Of a stretch of DNA of 64,000 bases, positions 1 to 10,334 are shown piece by piece. The notes below the pieces were generated by a model. The model had not been told where the DNA came from. It was given only the letters and a program-made list of their open reading frames with translations, and searched no databases. The DNA comes from Hymenobacter sp. H14-R3 (GTDB lineage Bacteria > Bacteroidota > Bacteroidia > Cytophagales > Hymenobacteraceae): contig NZ_JASITD010000002.1 of assembly GCF_030063445.1 (NCBI RefSeq), positions 327,773 to 391,772 of the forward strand. The letters run 5' to 3'. Numbering within the stretch: position 1 is the stretch's first letter; each line of letters starts with the position of its first letter. A program made the position numbers and the translations under genes.

Positions 1-36
1 GGCCAAGAGAGCGGTAGCAGCCAGGCGAATGTTCAT
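1..36 (-). CDS. Partial secreted protein, 5' end only
   Basis: The first twelve codons of a minus-strand gene that runs off the left edge of the window. They read MNIRLAATALLA, which looks like the start of a signal peptide. The start lies 27 bases after the stop of the upstream epimerase gene on the same strand, so it is probably the next gene of that transcript. Nothing can be said about its function. Confidence 0.5.
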   Translation of the reverse strand, partial: MNIRLAATALLA

Positions 37-63
37 GCGCGAAAGGGTGGGTTTAGAGGAAAG

Positions 64-948
64 TTATTTCAGAGCGGGCAGCAAGCTTTTCTTGATGTAC
101 GCCGCACTCTGCGTAATGCTTTTATAGGCGTCCATGCCGAAGTTTTCCTGCTCCACAAACGGGTGCTTGAGCCCAGCCACGGTAGCGTGGGCAAAAATCT
201 TTTTGAAGTCAATGGACCCCGCTCCTACTTCAGTATTCAACTCCGGCTTGGCCTTGTCCATGTCCTTCACGTGCCAGAGCGGGAAGCGCTTGGGATGCGC
301 CTGCATCAGCTTAATGGGGTCCTGGCCGGCCCGCACCACCCAGTAAATGTCCAGCTCAAAATCAACCAGCGCCGGGTCGGTTTCCTTCAGCATCACGTCA
401 TACAACGTGTTGCCGCCCAGTACTTTAAACTCAAAGTCGTGGTTGTGATAGCCCAGCCGCAGGCCCGCCGATTTACACAGCGCACCAGCCTTGTTGAGCT
501 TCGTAGCAATGGCCTTAAAATCAGCCACCGACGTGCGCACTTTGTCATCCAGATACGGCACAATGAGGTAGGTTTGCCCACTGGCCTTGGCCGCCTGTAT
601 GTAGGCGGTGAGGTCGTCCTCATTACCCGTGCTCATAAACGCGCCCATGTCGTAGTGGCCGCTGGTGGTAGTGAGGCCATTGGCTGCCAGCGCCGCCTTC
701 AACTCCGGGGCCGTGAGCCCCCAGAAGTGCTTGTCGCGGCTGTAGCCGTAGGTTTCCACGGTCTGGTAGCCGGCTTTGGCCACTTTCGCCAGCGTGCCCT
801 TCACGTCTTTGCCGATGTAGTCGCGCAGGCTATACAGCTGCAAGCCCACTTTGGGCGCGGCCGGCGCGGCCAGCAGCAGCCCCGGCGCCGTCAGCGACAC
901 GGCGGATAGTACGCCAACTTGCTTTATAAAATCCCGGCGTTGCGTCAT
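64..948 (-). CDS. Sugar phosphate isomerase/epimerase, exported TIM barrel
   Basis: A 294-residue protein of the AP-endonuclease-2-like TIM-barrel family (sugar phosphate isomerase/epimerase). The N-terminus, MTQRRDFIKQ followed by a hydrophobic stretch to about residue 28, is a twin-arginine type signal, so the protein should act in the periplasm. Barrel features include the VGLQLYSLR strand near residue 34, a GYHNHDFEF segment near 167 and a late acidic EQENFG motif near 265, which resemble the metal ligands of the family. It lies after an inverted-repeat gap downstream of the hydroxypyruvate isomerase-like gene. The exact substrate is unknown. The neighbouring GMC dehydrogenases suggest a 3-keto-sugar or its derivative (inference). 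Confidence 0.85.
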   Translation of the reverse strand: MTQRRDFIKQVGVLSAVSLTAPGLLLAAPAAPKVGLQLYSLRDYIGKDVKGTLAKVAKAGYQTVETYGYSRDKHFWGLTAPELKAALAANGLTTTSGHYDMGAFMSTGNEDDLTAYIQAAKASGQTYLIVPYLDDKVRTSVADFKAIATKLNKAGALCKSAGLRLGYHNHDFEFKVLGGNTLYDVMLKETDPALVDFELDIYWVVRAGQDPIKLMQAHPKRFPLWHVKDMDKAKPELNTEVGAGSIDFKKIFAHATVAGLKHPFVEQENFGMDAYKSITQSAAYIKKSLLPALK

Positions 949-1119
949 AGTATTGGTAAATTTTTAGTGTGATTCAGAACGTCATGCTGAGCTTGCGGAA
1001 GCATCTCGCCCGGGGTACCAGCTCAATCGTTAGCTCCGCTGACCTTCGGTTCAACAATGCGCGCGAGATGCTTCCCCGCGGTCTGCATGAACTATGCCAG
1101 CGCGCGCAAGCAACTACCC
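949..1119. repeat. Imperfect inverted repeat between two epimerase genes
   Basis: This 171-base gap holds a fold-back with core arms GGAAGCATCTCGC (997-1009) and its complement (1063-1075). The outer flanks CATGCTGAGC and GTCTGCATGA pair partly. The left flank AGAACGTCATGC recurs in the inverted repeats at 39976 and, in part, at 44261. The right flank, with ATGCTTCC and GCGGTCTGCA, recurs at 6111-6135. This is one member of an intergenic repeat family. No gene is seen in the gap. Confidence 0.7.
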
Positions 1120-2007
1120 CTACACGTCGCACAGCAGCACCGCTTTGCGCAGGGAGGCCAGCTTATCGGCCTGCGTGGGCACGAACTCCTGGGCCACAAA
1201 TCCCGTGAAGCCCGTAGCCTTGATGGCGCGCACAATGGCCGGGTAGTTAAGCTCTTGTGAGTCGTCTAGTTCGTGGCGGCCGGGCACGCCCGCCGTGTGG
1301 TAGTGCGCAAAGTAGGCGTGGTGGTCGGTGATGGTTCGGATGATGTCGCCCTCGTCAATCTGCATGTGGTAGATGTCGAAGAGCAGCTTGAAGTTTTCGG
1401 AGCCCACGCGCTTGGCCAGGGCCACGCCCCAGGCACTGCGGTCGCACTGGTAGTCGTGGTGGTCGATTTTGCTATTGAGCAGCTCCATCACCAGCACCAC
1501 GTTGTGCTGGGCGGCCAGCTTCAGCAGCGGCGCGAAGCCCTGCACGCAGTTGGCCAGGCCGGTTTCGTCGCTCATGCCGCGGCGGCTCCCGCTAAAGCAA
1601 ATCAGGTTTTTGTAGCCCGCCCTGGCCACCAGCGGAATCATCTCAGCGTACCGCTTTTGCAGCGCCGCGTGGTACTTGGGGTCGTTGAAGCCATCGGTCA
1701 GGTTCAGCTCCGCGCCGTTGCACATCGGCGAGTCGAGGCCGTACTTTTTGAGCGTGGGCCAGTCGGCCGGGCCCACTAGGTCAATGCCTTGCAGGCCCAT
1801 GCCCTTGGCGGCGGCGCACAGCTGGTCGAGCGGCATATCGCCAAAGCACCAGCGGCAAACGGACTGCTTGATATTGTTTTTCAACACTGCCTTTGCTAGG
1901 GGTTGGTCGGCTGAGGCAAAAGCACTTAGCGCACCCGCTACGCCGGCCGCGGCCGTGCCGGCCAGCAGGTTTTTGAGCGCCGTGCGGCGAGTGGGTTGCG
2001 GGGCCAT
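1120..2007 (-). CDS. Hydroxypyruvate isomerase-like TIM-barrel protein
   Basis: A 295-residue TIM-barrel protein resembling hydroxypyruvate isomerase (Hyi). Residues 1-33 (TRRTALKNLLAGTAAAG and onward) form a Tat-like signal, so export is likely. Family-like segments include VCRWCFGDMPL near residue 50, LVMELLNSKIDHHDYQC near 171, LLFDIYHMQ near 209 and a C-terminal FVAQEFVPT, which carry the acidic and histidine residues used as metal ligands in this fold. It starts 11 bases after the cytochrome c stop and ends a five-gene minus-strand run. The export signal argues against ordinary cytoplasmic glyoxylate metabolism. A keto-sugar isomerase role is an inference. Confidence 0.85.
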   Translation of the reverse strand: MAPQPTRRTALKNLLAGTAAAGVAGALSAFASADQPLAKAVLKNNIKQSVCRWCFGDMPLDQLCAAAKGMGLQGIDLVGPADWPTLKKYGLDSPMCNGAELNLTDGFNDPKYHAALQKRYAEMIPLVARAGYKNLICFSGSRRGMSDETGLANCVQGFAPLLKLAAQHNVVLVMELLNSKIDHHDYQCDRSAWGVALAKRVGSENFKLLFDIYHMQIDEGDIIRTITDHHAYFAHYHTAGVPGRHELDDSQELNYPAIVRAIKATGFTGFVAQEFVPTQADKLASLRKAVLLCDV

Positions 2008-2018
2008 TGTGGGAAGCT

Positions 2019-2492
2019 TTACTTGAGACTCAGAATATACTTGGTCATTTCCTTGGCATCGGCCAGGGCCAGCGTGGGGTGCGGCGTCATGGGGATTTCG
2101 CCCCAGTTACCCTTACCGCCGGTAATGATTTTATTACCCAGCATCGCAATGTTGGCGGCGGTGGCCGGATACTTCTGGGCTATTTCGACGTAGGACGGGC
2201 CCACCACCTTTTCATTCTGCTTGTGGCAGCCGCCGCAGTCGGAGCCGGCAATTAGTTGCGCCCCTTTATTCATGACCCCGCCCGAGTGCTCGGTGCCGAT
2301 TTTGGTCACGTTGGTGTCTACCTGCACTTGGTTGGCCACGGCCGCAACTTTGGCGCCGGCCGTCGTGTCGTGGGCAGTAGCATCGACCGGGGTAGTTACG
2401 GTCGCTTGGGTATCGGCCCCGTCGGGCTTGTAGCCCGAGTCGCAGGCGGCAACCAGCGCGCCGAGGCTGAGGAGCAAAGCAATTTTTTTCAT
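2019..2492 (-). CDS. Lipoprotein c-type cytochrome
   Basis: A 157-residue protein with a lipoprotein signal (LVAAC lipobox, Cys about residue 17), a Thr/Ala-rich linker and a C-terminal monohaem cytochrome c domain. The haem site is CGGCH near residue 90, and a likely axial Met sits in the IPMTPHP segment. It should be anchored in the envelope and carry electrons. It lies within the permease, oxidoreductase and epimerase transcript and near two GMC dehydrogenases. In Caulobacter LacABC a cytochrome c works with a GMC dehydrogenase, so an acceptor role here is a reasonable inference. Confidence 0.9.
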   Translation of the reverse strand: MKKIALLLSLGALVAACDSGYKPDGADTQATVTTPVDATAHDTTAGAKVAAVANQVQVDTNVTKIGTEHSGGVMNKGAQLIAGSDCGGCHKQNEKVVGPSYVEIAQKYPATAANIAMLGNKIITGGKGNWGEIPMTPHPTLALADAKEMTKYILSLK

Positions 2493-2504
2493 AGGAGGCG
2501 GCGG

Positions 2505-3557
2505 TTAGATTCCGAGCAGGGAGTTGTTGAAAGTGGGGTTGGCCGCGGTAGCTACAAAGTCGTCAAAAGCTTTGTCAGTCACACGGATAATGTGGTCTTT
2601 GATAAATTGGGCCCCTTCGCGGGCCCCATCTTCGGAGTTCTTAATGGCGCACTCCCACTCCAGCACGGCCCACCCGGGGAAGTTGTACTGCGCCATCTTG
2701 CTGAAAATGGCCTTGAAATCGACCTGGCCATCGCCCAGCGAGCGGAAGCGGCCGGCGCGGTCCAGCCAGGGCTGGTAGCCGCCGTACACGCCCTGCCGGC
2801 CGGTGGGATTAAACTCGGCATCCTTCACGTGGAACATCTTGATGCGCTCGTGGTAGATGTCGATATACTCCAGGTAATCAAGGCATTGCAGTACAAAGTG
2901 CGAGGGGTCGTAGAGCAGGCAGGCGCGCGGGTGGTCGTTCACCTCCGTCAAAAATCGCTCGTAGCTGATGCCATCGTGAATGTCTTCGCCGGCGTGCGTT
3001 TCGTAGCACAAATCCACGCCCTGGGCATCAAACTCGTCCAGAATGGGCAGCCAGCGGCGGCCCAGCTCCGCAAAGCCGGTTTCGACCAGGCCGGCTGGGC
3101 GCTGGGGCCAAGGGTACACCATGGGCCACAGCAGCGCGCCGCTAAACGTGGCGTGCGCCTTCAGGCCCAGCCGGCGCGAGGCCTTGGCGGCTGCCTTCAG
3201 CTGCTGCACGGCCCACTGCTGGCGCGCAAACGGGTTGTTACGGTACGCCTCGGGCGCAAAGCCGTCAAACAGCTGGTCGTAGGCCGGGTGCACGGCCACC
3301 AGCTGGCCCTGCAAGTGGGTCGAGAGCTCGGTTATTTCCAGGCCGGCGGCGTTCACCTTGCCCTTCAGCTCGTCGGCGTAGGTCTGGCTGTCGGCCGCCA
3401 ACTGCAAGTCAATGAAGCGCGTATCAGTGGTGGGCAGCTGAATACCCTTGAAACCCAGGTCTTTGGCCCAGGCACAAATGCCCTCCAGCGTGTTGAAAGG
3501 GGCTTCGTCGCCGATGAACTGGGCCACAAAAACGGCCGGTCCCTGGATAGTAGTCAT
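2505..3557 (-). CDS. Sugar phosphate isomerase/epimerase (cytoplasmic)
   Basis: A 350-residue TIM-barrel sugar isomerase/epimerase family protein without a signal peptide. Family-like motifs include the GFKGIQLPTTD segment near residue 35, LCYETHAGEDIHDG near 183, LLYDPSHFVLQ near 214 and VLEWECAIKN near 298, which place acidic and His residues at the ends of barrel strands. It starts 7 bases after the Gfo/Idh/MocA gene and is followed 12 bases later by the cytochrome c gene, so the three are almost certainly co-transcribed. The substrate cannot be told from sequence. Confidence 0.88.
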   Translation of the reverse strand: MTTIQGPAVFVAQFIGDEAPFNTLEGICAWAKDLGFKGIQLPTTDTRFIDLQLAADSQTYADELKGKVNAAGLEITELSTHLQGQLVAVHPAYDQLFDGFAPEAYRNNPFARQQWAVQQLKAAAKASRRLGLKAHATFSGALLWPMVYPWPQRPAGLVETGFAELGRRWLPILDEFDAQGVDLCYETHAGEDIHDGISYERFLTEVNDHPRACLLYDPSHFVLQCLDYLEYIDIYHERIKMFHVKDAEFNPTGRQGVYGGYQPWLDRAGRFRSLGDGQVDFKAIFSKMAQYNFPGWAVLEWECAIKNSEDGAREGAQFIKDHIIRVTDKAFDDFVATAANPTFNNSLLGI

Positions 3558-3564
3558 AGCTTAA

Positions 3565-4716
3565 TCAAACGGTGAATTCGGTCCATTTTTCAGTCGATTT
3601 ACCCGAGGCAATAACGTGCTCGATAAACGCCATGCCCCGCACCCCATCGCTAATACTCGGGAAATCAAGCATTTCGGGCGTGGCGGGTGTGCCATTGGCC
3701 CGCGCTTGCAGCGTCAGGGCAAAGTTGCGGTAGAGGTTGGCGAAGGCCTCAATATAGCCCTCGGGGTGGCCGGCCGGCACGCGGGCATTGTGCTGCGCAA
3801 AAGAGCCGACGTAGCCGGTACCGGTACGCCGAATCTCGGCCGGGCTATCCAACCACCTCACCAGCAGGGTATTGTTATCGGCCTGCTGCCACTCTACCCC
3901 GCCCTTATCGCCATACACCCGAATCTTGACGTTGTTTTCCTCGCCGGCCGCAATCTGCGAGGCCATGAGCACGGCGCTGGCCCCGTTATTGAGCTTTAGC
4001 AGCACCGCCCCATCGTCATCGAGTTGCCGCCCGGCTACTACCGTGTTTATGTCAGCACACAGCTTAACCACTTGCAGGCCAGTTACATATTCCAGCAGGT
4101 TGAAGGCGTGCGTGCCAATGTCGCCCATGGCCCCGGCCACGCCGCTGCGGGCGGGGTCGGTGCGCCAGGCGGCCTGCTTGTTGTCGCCGCCCTCCTCAAA
4201 CTTGCTCAGCCAGCCCTGCGGATACTCCACGTAGGCCTTGCGAATAGGCCCCAACGTGTTGGCGGCCAGCAACTGGCGCGCCTCCTTCACCATGGGGTAG
4301 CCGGTGTAGGTGTGGGTGAGGCAGAGCAGGCAGCCGCTGGCCTCGGCCACGGTTTGCAGCTGCTTGGCCTCGGCCAGCGAAAAGGTCATCGGCTTGTCGA
4401 GGATGACGTGGAAGCCGTTTTCGAGAGCCAGCCGAGCGGGCTCAAAATGCAAATAATTGGGCGTTACGATGGCAATAACCTGCACCCGCTCGGCCGCCGG
4501 CCGCTGCTTTTCGCGGGCAATCAGGTCCTGAAAGGAGCCGTATACGCGGTCGGGCGCCAAGCCCAGCAGCACGCCGGTAGCCGCCGACTTGGCCGCGTCA
4601 CTGCTAAACGCGCCCGCTACTAGCTCATACAGGCCATCGAGGTTGGCCGCCAGGCGGTGCACCGCGCCAATAAAGGCCCCGGTACCTCCGCCAATCATTC
4701 CCAAGCGTAACTTCAT
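3565..4716 (-). CDS. Gfo/Idh/MocA family NAD(P)-dependent oxidoreductase
   Basis: A 383-residue protein with an N-terminal Rossmann fold (GMIGGGTGAFIGAVHR, residues 6-21) and a C-terminal Gfo/Idh/MocA domain. The catalytic-lysine segment appears as LDKPMTFS (the family EKP motif with D for E), and the later GDIGTHAFNL motif carries the conserved Asp and His. Enzymes of this family oxidise or reduce sugar hydroxyls using bound or free NAD(P). It is 24 bases downstream of the permease and 7 bases upstream of the epimerase. In such clusters it often handles keto-sugars (inference). Confidence 0.9.
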   Translation of the reverse strand: MKLRLGMIGGGTGAFIGAVHRLAANLDGLYELVAGAFSSDAAKSAATGVLLGLAPDRVYGSFQDLIAREKQRPAAERVQVIAIVTPNYLHFEPARLALENGFHVILDKPMTFSLAEAKQLQTVAEASGCLLCLTHTYTGYPMVKEARQLLAANTLGPIRKAYVEYPQGWLSKFEEGGDNKQAAWRTDPARSGVAGAMGDIGTHAFNLLEYVTGLQVVKLCADINTVVAGRQLDDDGAVLLKLNNGASAVLMASQIAAGEENNVKIRVYGDKGGVEWQQADNNTLLVRWLDSPAEIRRTGTGYVGSFAQHNARVPAGHPEGYIEAFANLYRNFALTLQARANGTPATPEMLDFPSISDGVRGMAFIEHVIASGKSTEKWTEFTV

Positions 4717-4740
4717 ACTAAAAATCAGTAAATCAGCTGC

Positions 4741-5991
<1,251 letters not shown>

Positions 5992-6042
5992 AAGCAGCGG
6001 GTGGGAAAAGGCAGGTGGTGATTAGGGCGTAATCGTTGGCAT

Positions 6043-6135
6043 GCAGACCGCCGGGAGACATCGCGCGTGGAGTAGTAATCTCACTCGTTCAACGGTTTTG
6101 ATTGCTGCCGCGCGCGATGCTTTCCGGCGGTCTGC
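6043..6135. repeat. Inverted repeat, GCAGACCGCCGG family
   Basis: Left arm 6043-6067 and right arm 6111-6135 match at about 22 of 25 positions (GCAGACCGCCGG at the outside, CATCGCGCG at the inside). It lies in the 175-base gap between the subunit-3 gene and the permease gene, both on the minus strand. The right arm resembles the right arm of the repeat at 1063-1090, so both belong to one family. Confidence 0.75.
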
Positions 6136-6166
6136 ACAACGTTCTTTACTAGTAGCCAAGGTGTTA

Positions 6167-6772
6167 TCAGCTGGTAGCCCAGGCGCGGTCACCTTTTTTG
6201 TAAGGCACATTACCGTCGTACTTACCAGGCACGGGCAGGTAGCGTAGCGCCTTGGTAGCACCCGCTTCGGAAGTGAAAAAGCCGAGTAGCGTCAGCTCCT
6301 TCATCATGCGGAAATAGTGGCTGGGGTCGTCCTTGCGCTGGTTTTGGGTGAACTGCTTCTGCTCCTTATCCAGGGCCGTGAGGAAGGCGGTGCGCTGGGC
6401 CGGGTCGCAGGCCAGGAAGGCTTTGCCCTGCATTTTCTGGCAATCCTGGTCGAGTCTGGTGAGGCCGGTAAGGAAAACTTGCTGGTCGGCGGGCTTGTAG
6501 CAGTCGCGCACCATCACCTCCATAAAATTGCCGACTTTGGCGGCCTTGGCCCCCGGCGTGCTGGTGGCGGGCAAAATGGTTTCGCCCACCTCATCGAGCA
6601 GCCCAATTTGGGTGGGCGTGAAGGCTACTTTGGCCCCGCCGGCGGTACCCGAGGTGTCGGTTTTAGCTTCCTCCTTGCCGGGTGAAGAGCAACTGGTCAA
6701 AAAATAATCGGCTCCAATAACGGTGCCGCCCATCAGGACGGCCACGCGGGCGAGGGCGTTGCGGCGGTTCAT
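6167..6772 (-). CDS. Gluconate 2-dehydrogenase subunit 3 family protein (copy 2)
   Basis: A 201-residue protein with an N-terminal MNRRNALARVAVLMGG Tat-type signal and a Cys-Ser-Ser-Pro site near residue 29. The mature part matches the gluconate 2-dehydrogenase subunit 3 family (GLLDEVGETILPATSTPGAKAA near residue 58). In LacABC-type glucoside 3-dehydrogenases this small subunit carries the export signal for the catalytic GMC subunit, which lacks one. It starts 13 bases after the stop of GMC copy 2, so the two are translated together. It is homologous to the protein at 10321-10890. Confidence 0.88.
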   Translation of the reverse strand: MNRRNALARVAVLMGGTVIGADYFLTSCSSPGKEEAKTDTSGTAGGAKVAFTPTQIGLLDEVGETILPATSTPGAKAAKVGNFMEVMVRDCYKPADQQVFLTGLTRLDQDCQKMQGKAFLACDPAQRTAFLTALDKEQKQFTQNQRKDDPSHYFRMMKELTLLGFFTSEAGATKALRYLPVPGKYDGNVPYKKGDRAWATS

Positions 6773-6785
6773 AACAGGCTGTTAG

Positions 6786-8462
6786 TTAAATGTTTTGCTT
6801 TTTCATTTCGCTCACAGCGTGGTCCACGGCGCGGGCCGTGAGGGCCATATAGGTCAGCGAGGGGTTTTGGCAGGCGGCCGAGGTCATGGCCGCGCCGTCG
6901 GTCACGTACACGTTGGGCGCGTCCCACACCTGGTTGTGCTGGTTGAGCACCGACGTTTTGGGGTCGCGGCCCATACGGGCGGTGCCCATCTCGTGGATGC
7001 CGCCGCCCAGCACCGAGCTGCCGTTGTAGGTTTTCACGTTTTTGAGGCCCGCTTTTTCGAGCATTTCCTGGGCGTCGTTCATCATATCGACGCGCATTTT
7101 CAGTTCGTTTTCCCGAATGTGCGCATCCATTGATAACACGGGCAGGCCCCACTTGTCCTTCTTGGTTTTGTCCAAGAACGTGCGGTTATCGTGGTAGGGC
7201 AGCGTTTCGCCGAAGCCTGTCATGCCCATCGTCCACTTGCCAGGCTCGGTGAGCGCGTCCTTAAACTCGCCGCCGATGCTCATTTCCGGAATTTCGCGGC
7301 TCCAGCCCTCGCGGCCGGCGCTGCCCTGGTAGCCAAAGCCGCGGATGTAGTCGCGCTTATCGCCAAACAGGTTGCGGAAGCGCGGCACGTAAATGCCGTT
7401 GGCCCGGCGGCCATACGTGTACTTGTCCTCAAAGCCCTCCACGTCGCCGTGCGCGCCGGCCCGGAAGTGGTGGTCCATCAGGTTGTGGCCCAGCTCGCCG
7501 CTGCTGCTGCCCAAGCCCTCGGGCCACACGTCGGTGGCCGAGTTCATCAGCACCCAGGCCGAGTTGAGGGCCGAGGCGTTCAGGAAAATAACCTTGGCGT
7601 AGTACTCGTAGGTCTGGTTGGTTTCGGCATCGAGCACCTCCACGCCCTTGGCGCGCTTGGTGTCTTTGTCGTACAAGATTTTAGTAACAATCGAAAACGG
7701 CCGTAGCGTGAGGTTGCCGGTGGCCACGGCCGCGGGCAGCGTGGCCGACTGCGTACTGAAATACGCCCCAAACGGGCAGCCCAGCCAGCACTTGTTGCGG
7801 TACTGGCAGTTGGTGCGGTTGTGGTGCGGCATCGTCAGGTTGGCCGTGCGGCCAATCACCATGTGCCGGTTTTTGAAGTTCTTTTTGATGCGGGCGGCCA
7901 CGTCTTTCTCCACCACGTTCATCTCCATGGGCGGCATAAACTCGCCGTCGGGTAGCTGCGGCAGGCCATCGCGGTTGCCGCTGATGCCCGCAAACTTCTC
8001 CACGTAGCTATACCACGGCGCCAGGTCTTTGTAGCGAATGGGCCAGTCCACGGCGATGCCGTCCTTGGCGTTGGCCTCAAAATCGTAGTCGCTCCAGCGG
8101 TACGACTGCCGGCCCCACATGAGTGAGCGCCCACCCACCTGGTAGCCCCGAAACCAGTCAAAAGGCTTCACCTCCGTATAGGGGCTCTCCTTTTCATTGA
8201 CCCAATAGTCGAGGTTAGCTTCGTTCAGCGTATAGTCGCGCCCCAATACCGGGTAGTCGGCTATCATTTGCTGGGTTTTGCCGCCGCGGTGGGGCAGCTC
8301 CCAGGGCGCTTTATTGGCGTTTACGTAATCTTTTACGTGCTCGATGTTGCGGCCACGCTCCAACATTATTGTTTTTAATCCTTTTTCAGTCAGCTCTTTA
8401 GCTGCCCAACCGCCTGATATACCTGAGCCAATTACAATGGCATCATATGTGTTTTTTTCCAT
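6786..8462 (-). CDS. GMC family FAD oxidoreductase (copy 2)
   Basis: A 558-residue catalytic subunit of the glucose-methanol-choline oxidoreductase family. The FAD-binding motif is IVIGSGISGGWAAKEL (residues 9-24) with the distal acidic LERG near 34. The C-terminal region has HEMGTARMGRDP and the NPSLTYMALTARA signature. A cysteine triplet C219, C225, C229 (C-x5-C-x3-C) resembles the Fe-S motif described in bacterial FAD-dependent glucose dehydrogenases. There is no signal peptide, so export would depend on the Tat-carrying subunit-3 partner 13 bases downstream. The likely reaction is oxidation of a sugar hydroxyl, plausibly at C3 (inference). Confidence 0.92.
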   Translation of the reverse strand: MEKNTYDAIVIGSGISGGWAAKELTEKGLKTIMLERGRNIEHVKDYVNANKAPWELPHRGGKTQQMIADYPVLGRDYTLNEANLDYWVNEKESPYTEVKPFDWFRGYQVGGRSLMWGRQSYRWSDYDFEANAKDGIAVDWPIRYKDLAPWYSYVEKFAGISGNRDGLPQLPDGEFMPPMEMNVVEKDVAARIKKNFKNRHMVIGRTANLTMPHHNRTNCQYRNKCWLGCPFGAYFSTQSATLPAAVATGNLTLRPFSIVTKILYDKDTKRAKGVEVLDAETNQTYEYYAKVIFLNASALNSAWVLMNSATDVWPEGLGSSSGELGHNLMDHHFRAGAHGDVEGFEDKYTYGRRANGIYVPRFRNLFGDKRDYIRGFGYQGSAGREGWSREIPEMSIGGEFKDALTEPGKWTMGMTGFGETLPYHDNRTFLDKTKKDKWGLPVLSMDAHIRENELKMRVDMMNDAQEMLEKAGLKNVKTYNGSSVLGGGIHEMGTARMGRDPKTSVLNQHNQVWDAPNVYVTDGAAMTSAACQNPSLTYMALTARAVDHAVSEMKKQNI

Positions 8463-8615
8463 GAACTACTACAAAACGATAGGGTGGGAAATAGACGGAA
8501 GGAGCTGGCCTCTATTCGTTGGCTGTTTGCTTAAAGGCCAATTGGTTGTAATTAATTCGCCCGCAGCGGCATAGGTATTTTACTCCCCGGCAAGGTAGCA
8601 GTAATTACTCACTTT
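8463..8615. other. AT-richer gap between the two GMC genes
   Basis: A 153-base spacer of lower GC than its surroundings, containing runs such as ATTGGTTGTAATTAATTC. It may carry a separate minus-strand promoter for the second GMC/subunit-3 pair, but no convincing TAnnTTTG box with a spaced TTG was found. No gene is seen. Confidence 0.4.
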
Positions 8616-10334
8616 TCAAACCGCATCGCCGCGCTTGGCGGCGCGCACAGCGTGGTCTACGGCGCGGGCCGTGAGGGCCATGTAGGTCAGCGAGGGGTTT
8701 TGGGTGGAGGTAGACGTCATGGCGGCGCCGTCGGTTACGTACACGTTGGGGCAGGCGTGTAGTTGGTTCCACTGGTTGAGCAACGACGTCTTGGGGTCGC
8801 GGCCCATGCGCACGCCGCCCATTTCGTGGATGTCAAGGCCCGGGGCCTGCCCGGTGTCCACGGCCTTAATATTGACAAAGCCGGCTTTGGTATACATGTC
8901 GGTAAACTGCTCGAAGAAGTCCTGCTTCATCTTGGCGTCGTTGTCGTCGTAGCCCACCGATATCGACAGCAAGGGCATGCCCCACTCATCTTTGCGGGTG
9001 GGGTCGAGGCGCACGTAGTTGGTAGCCTTCGGGATGGTTTCGCCCATCATGCCCGACTGCACCCGCCACGGCCCCAGCGCCGGGCGCTCCAGCTGCTGCT
9101 TGAAATCGGCCCCCAGGCCGTGCTCGGGCTGCACCAACCCGCGCGATGCGCCAAAGCTGGTGGCGTAGCCGCGCAAGAAGTCGGTTTCCTGCTTAAACAC
9201 GTTGCGAAAGCGCGGCAGGTAGCCGCCGCCCGCCGGGTTGCGGCCATCGGTGGTAAACTCCTTCAGGCCCTCGTACTCGGCCGATATGTGGGCGCTGTAG
9301 TTGTGAAACGCCACGTATTTGCCCAGCACCCCGCTGTCGTTGCCCAGGCCGTTAGGGAAGCGTTGCGAAGTAGAGTTGAGCAGCAACAGATTGGTATTCA
9401 AGGCCCCGGCATTCACAAACAGCACGGGCGCGTAGTACTCGGTAACGGCCTTAGTATGCGTGTCAATGACCCGAATGCCGGTGGCCCGGCCCTTCTGCTC
9501 GTCAAACAGGATGGACTGCACCACCAAATCGGGCTTCAGCGTGAGGTGGCCCGTCTTCATCGCCCACGGCAGGGTGGAGGAGTTGCTGCTGAAGTAGCCG
9601 CCAAACGGGCAGCCGCGCTGGCACAGCACCCGGTTTTGGCACTGCACCCGCCCCTGCTCGTAGTGAATGGGCTGGGGCTGAGATAAATGCGCGCACCGCG
9701 CACTAATAACGTGCCGGTCGGGGTGGCTCTTTTTCAGCTCCTTCCGAAAGTAGTCTTCCGCGGCGTTGAGCGGGAAGCCGGGCATAAACTCGCCATCGGG
9801 CAGCGCGGGCAGGCCGTCGCGGTTGCCGCTGATGCCCGCAAACTTCTCCACGTAACTGTACCACGGGGCCAGGTCGTCGTAGCGAATGGGCCAGTCCACG
9901 GCAAAGCCATCGCGGGCCGGGCCCTCAAAATCGTACTTGCTCCAGCGCTGGGTCTGGCGCGCCCACAGCAGCGACTTGCCCCCCACCTGGTAGCCCCGAA
10001 TCCAGTCAAACGGCTTTTCCTGCACGTAGGGGTGCTCCGCGTCCTTCACCACAAAGTGCATGGCGTCCTCCTTAAACACGTAGCAGCGGCTGGCAATGGG
10101 GTTGGCCTCGCGCACGGCCAGCGGCACCTTGCCGCCGTGCGGAAACTCCCAGGGGTTGAGGTTGGTGGTGGGGTAATCCTTGTTGTGCTCTACCTGGCGG
10201 CCCCGCTCCACTACCAGGGTTTTTAATCCTTTACCAGTGAGCTCCTTAGCGGCCCAGCCGCCGCTCATGCCCGAGCCAATGACAATGGCGTCGAAGGTGC
10301 GCTCCTTTACGCTGTCGATATTAAGATTGGCCAT
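8616..10334 (-). CDS. GMC family FAD oxidoreductase (copy 1)
   Basis: A 572-residue GMC oxidoreductase and clear paralogue of the protein at 6786-8462. It has IVIGSGMSGGWAAKELTGKG near residue 17, ERGRQVEHNKDYP near 44, the same C-x5-C-x3-C motif (CQNRVLCQRGC) and a C-terminal HEMGGVRMGRDP with NPSLTYMALTARA. No signal peptide is seen. Its start overlaps the end of its subunit-3 partner by 14 bases (10321-10334), which indicates translational coupling. Differences from copy 2, especially a longer N-terminus and middle, suggest another substrate range. Confidence 0.92.
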   Translation of the reverse strand: MANLNIDSVKERTFDAIVIGSGMSGGWAAKELTGKGLKTLVVERGRQVEHNKDYPTTNLNPWEFPHGGKVPLAVREANPIASRCYVFKEDAMHFVVKDAEHPYVQEKPFDWIRGYQVGGKSLLWARQTQRWSKYDFEGPARDGFAVDWPIRYDDLAPWYSYVEKFAGISGNRDGLPALPDGEFMPGFPLNAAEDYFRKELKKSHPDRHVISARCAHLSQPQPIHYEQGRVQCQNRVLCQRGCPFGGYFSSNSSTLPWAMKTGHLTLKPDLVVQSILFDEQKGRATGIRVIDTHTKAVTEYYAPVLFVNAGALNTNLLLLNSTSQRFPNGLGNDSGVLGKYVAFHNYSAHISAEYEGLKEFTTDGRNPAGGGYLPRFRNVFKQETDFLRGYATSFGASRGLVQPEHGLGADFKQQLERPALGPWRVQSGMMGETIPKATNYVRLDPTRKDEWGMPLLSISVGYDDNDAKMKQDFFEQFTDMYTKAGFVNIKAVDTGQAPGLDIHEMGGVRMGRDPKTSLLNQWNQLHACPNVYVTDGAAMTSTSTQNPSLTYMALTARAVDHAVRAAKRGDAV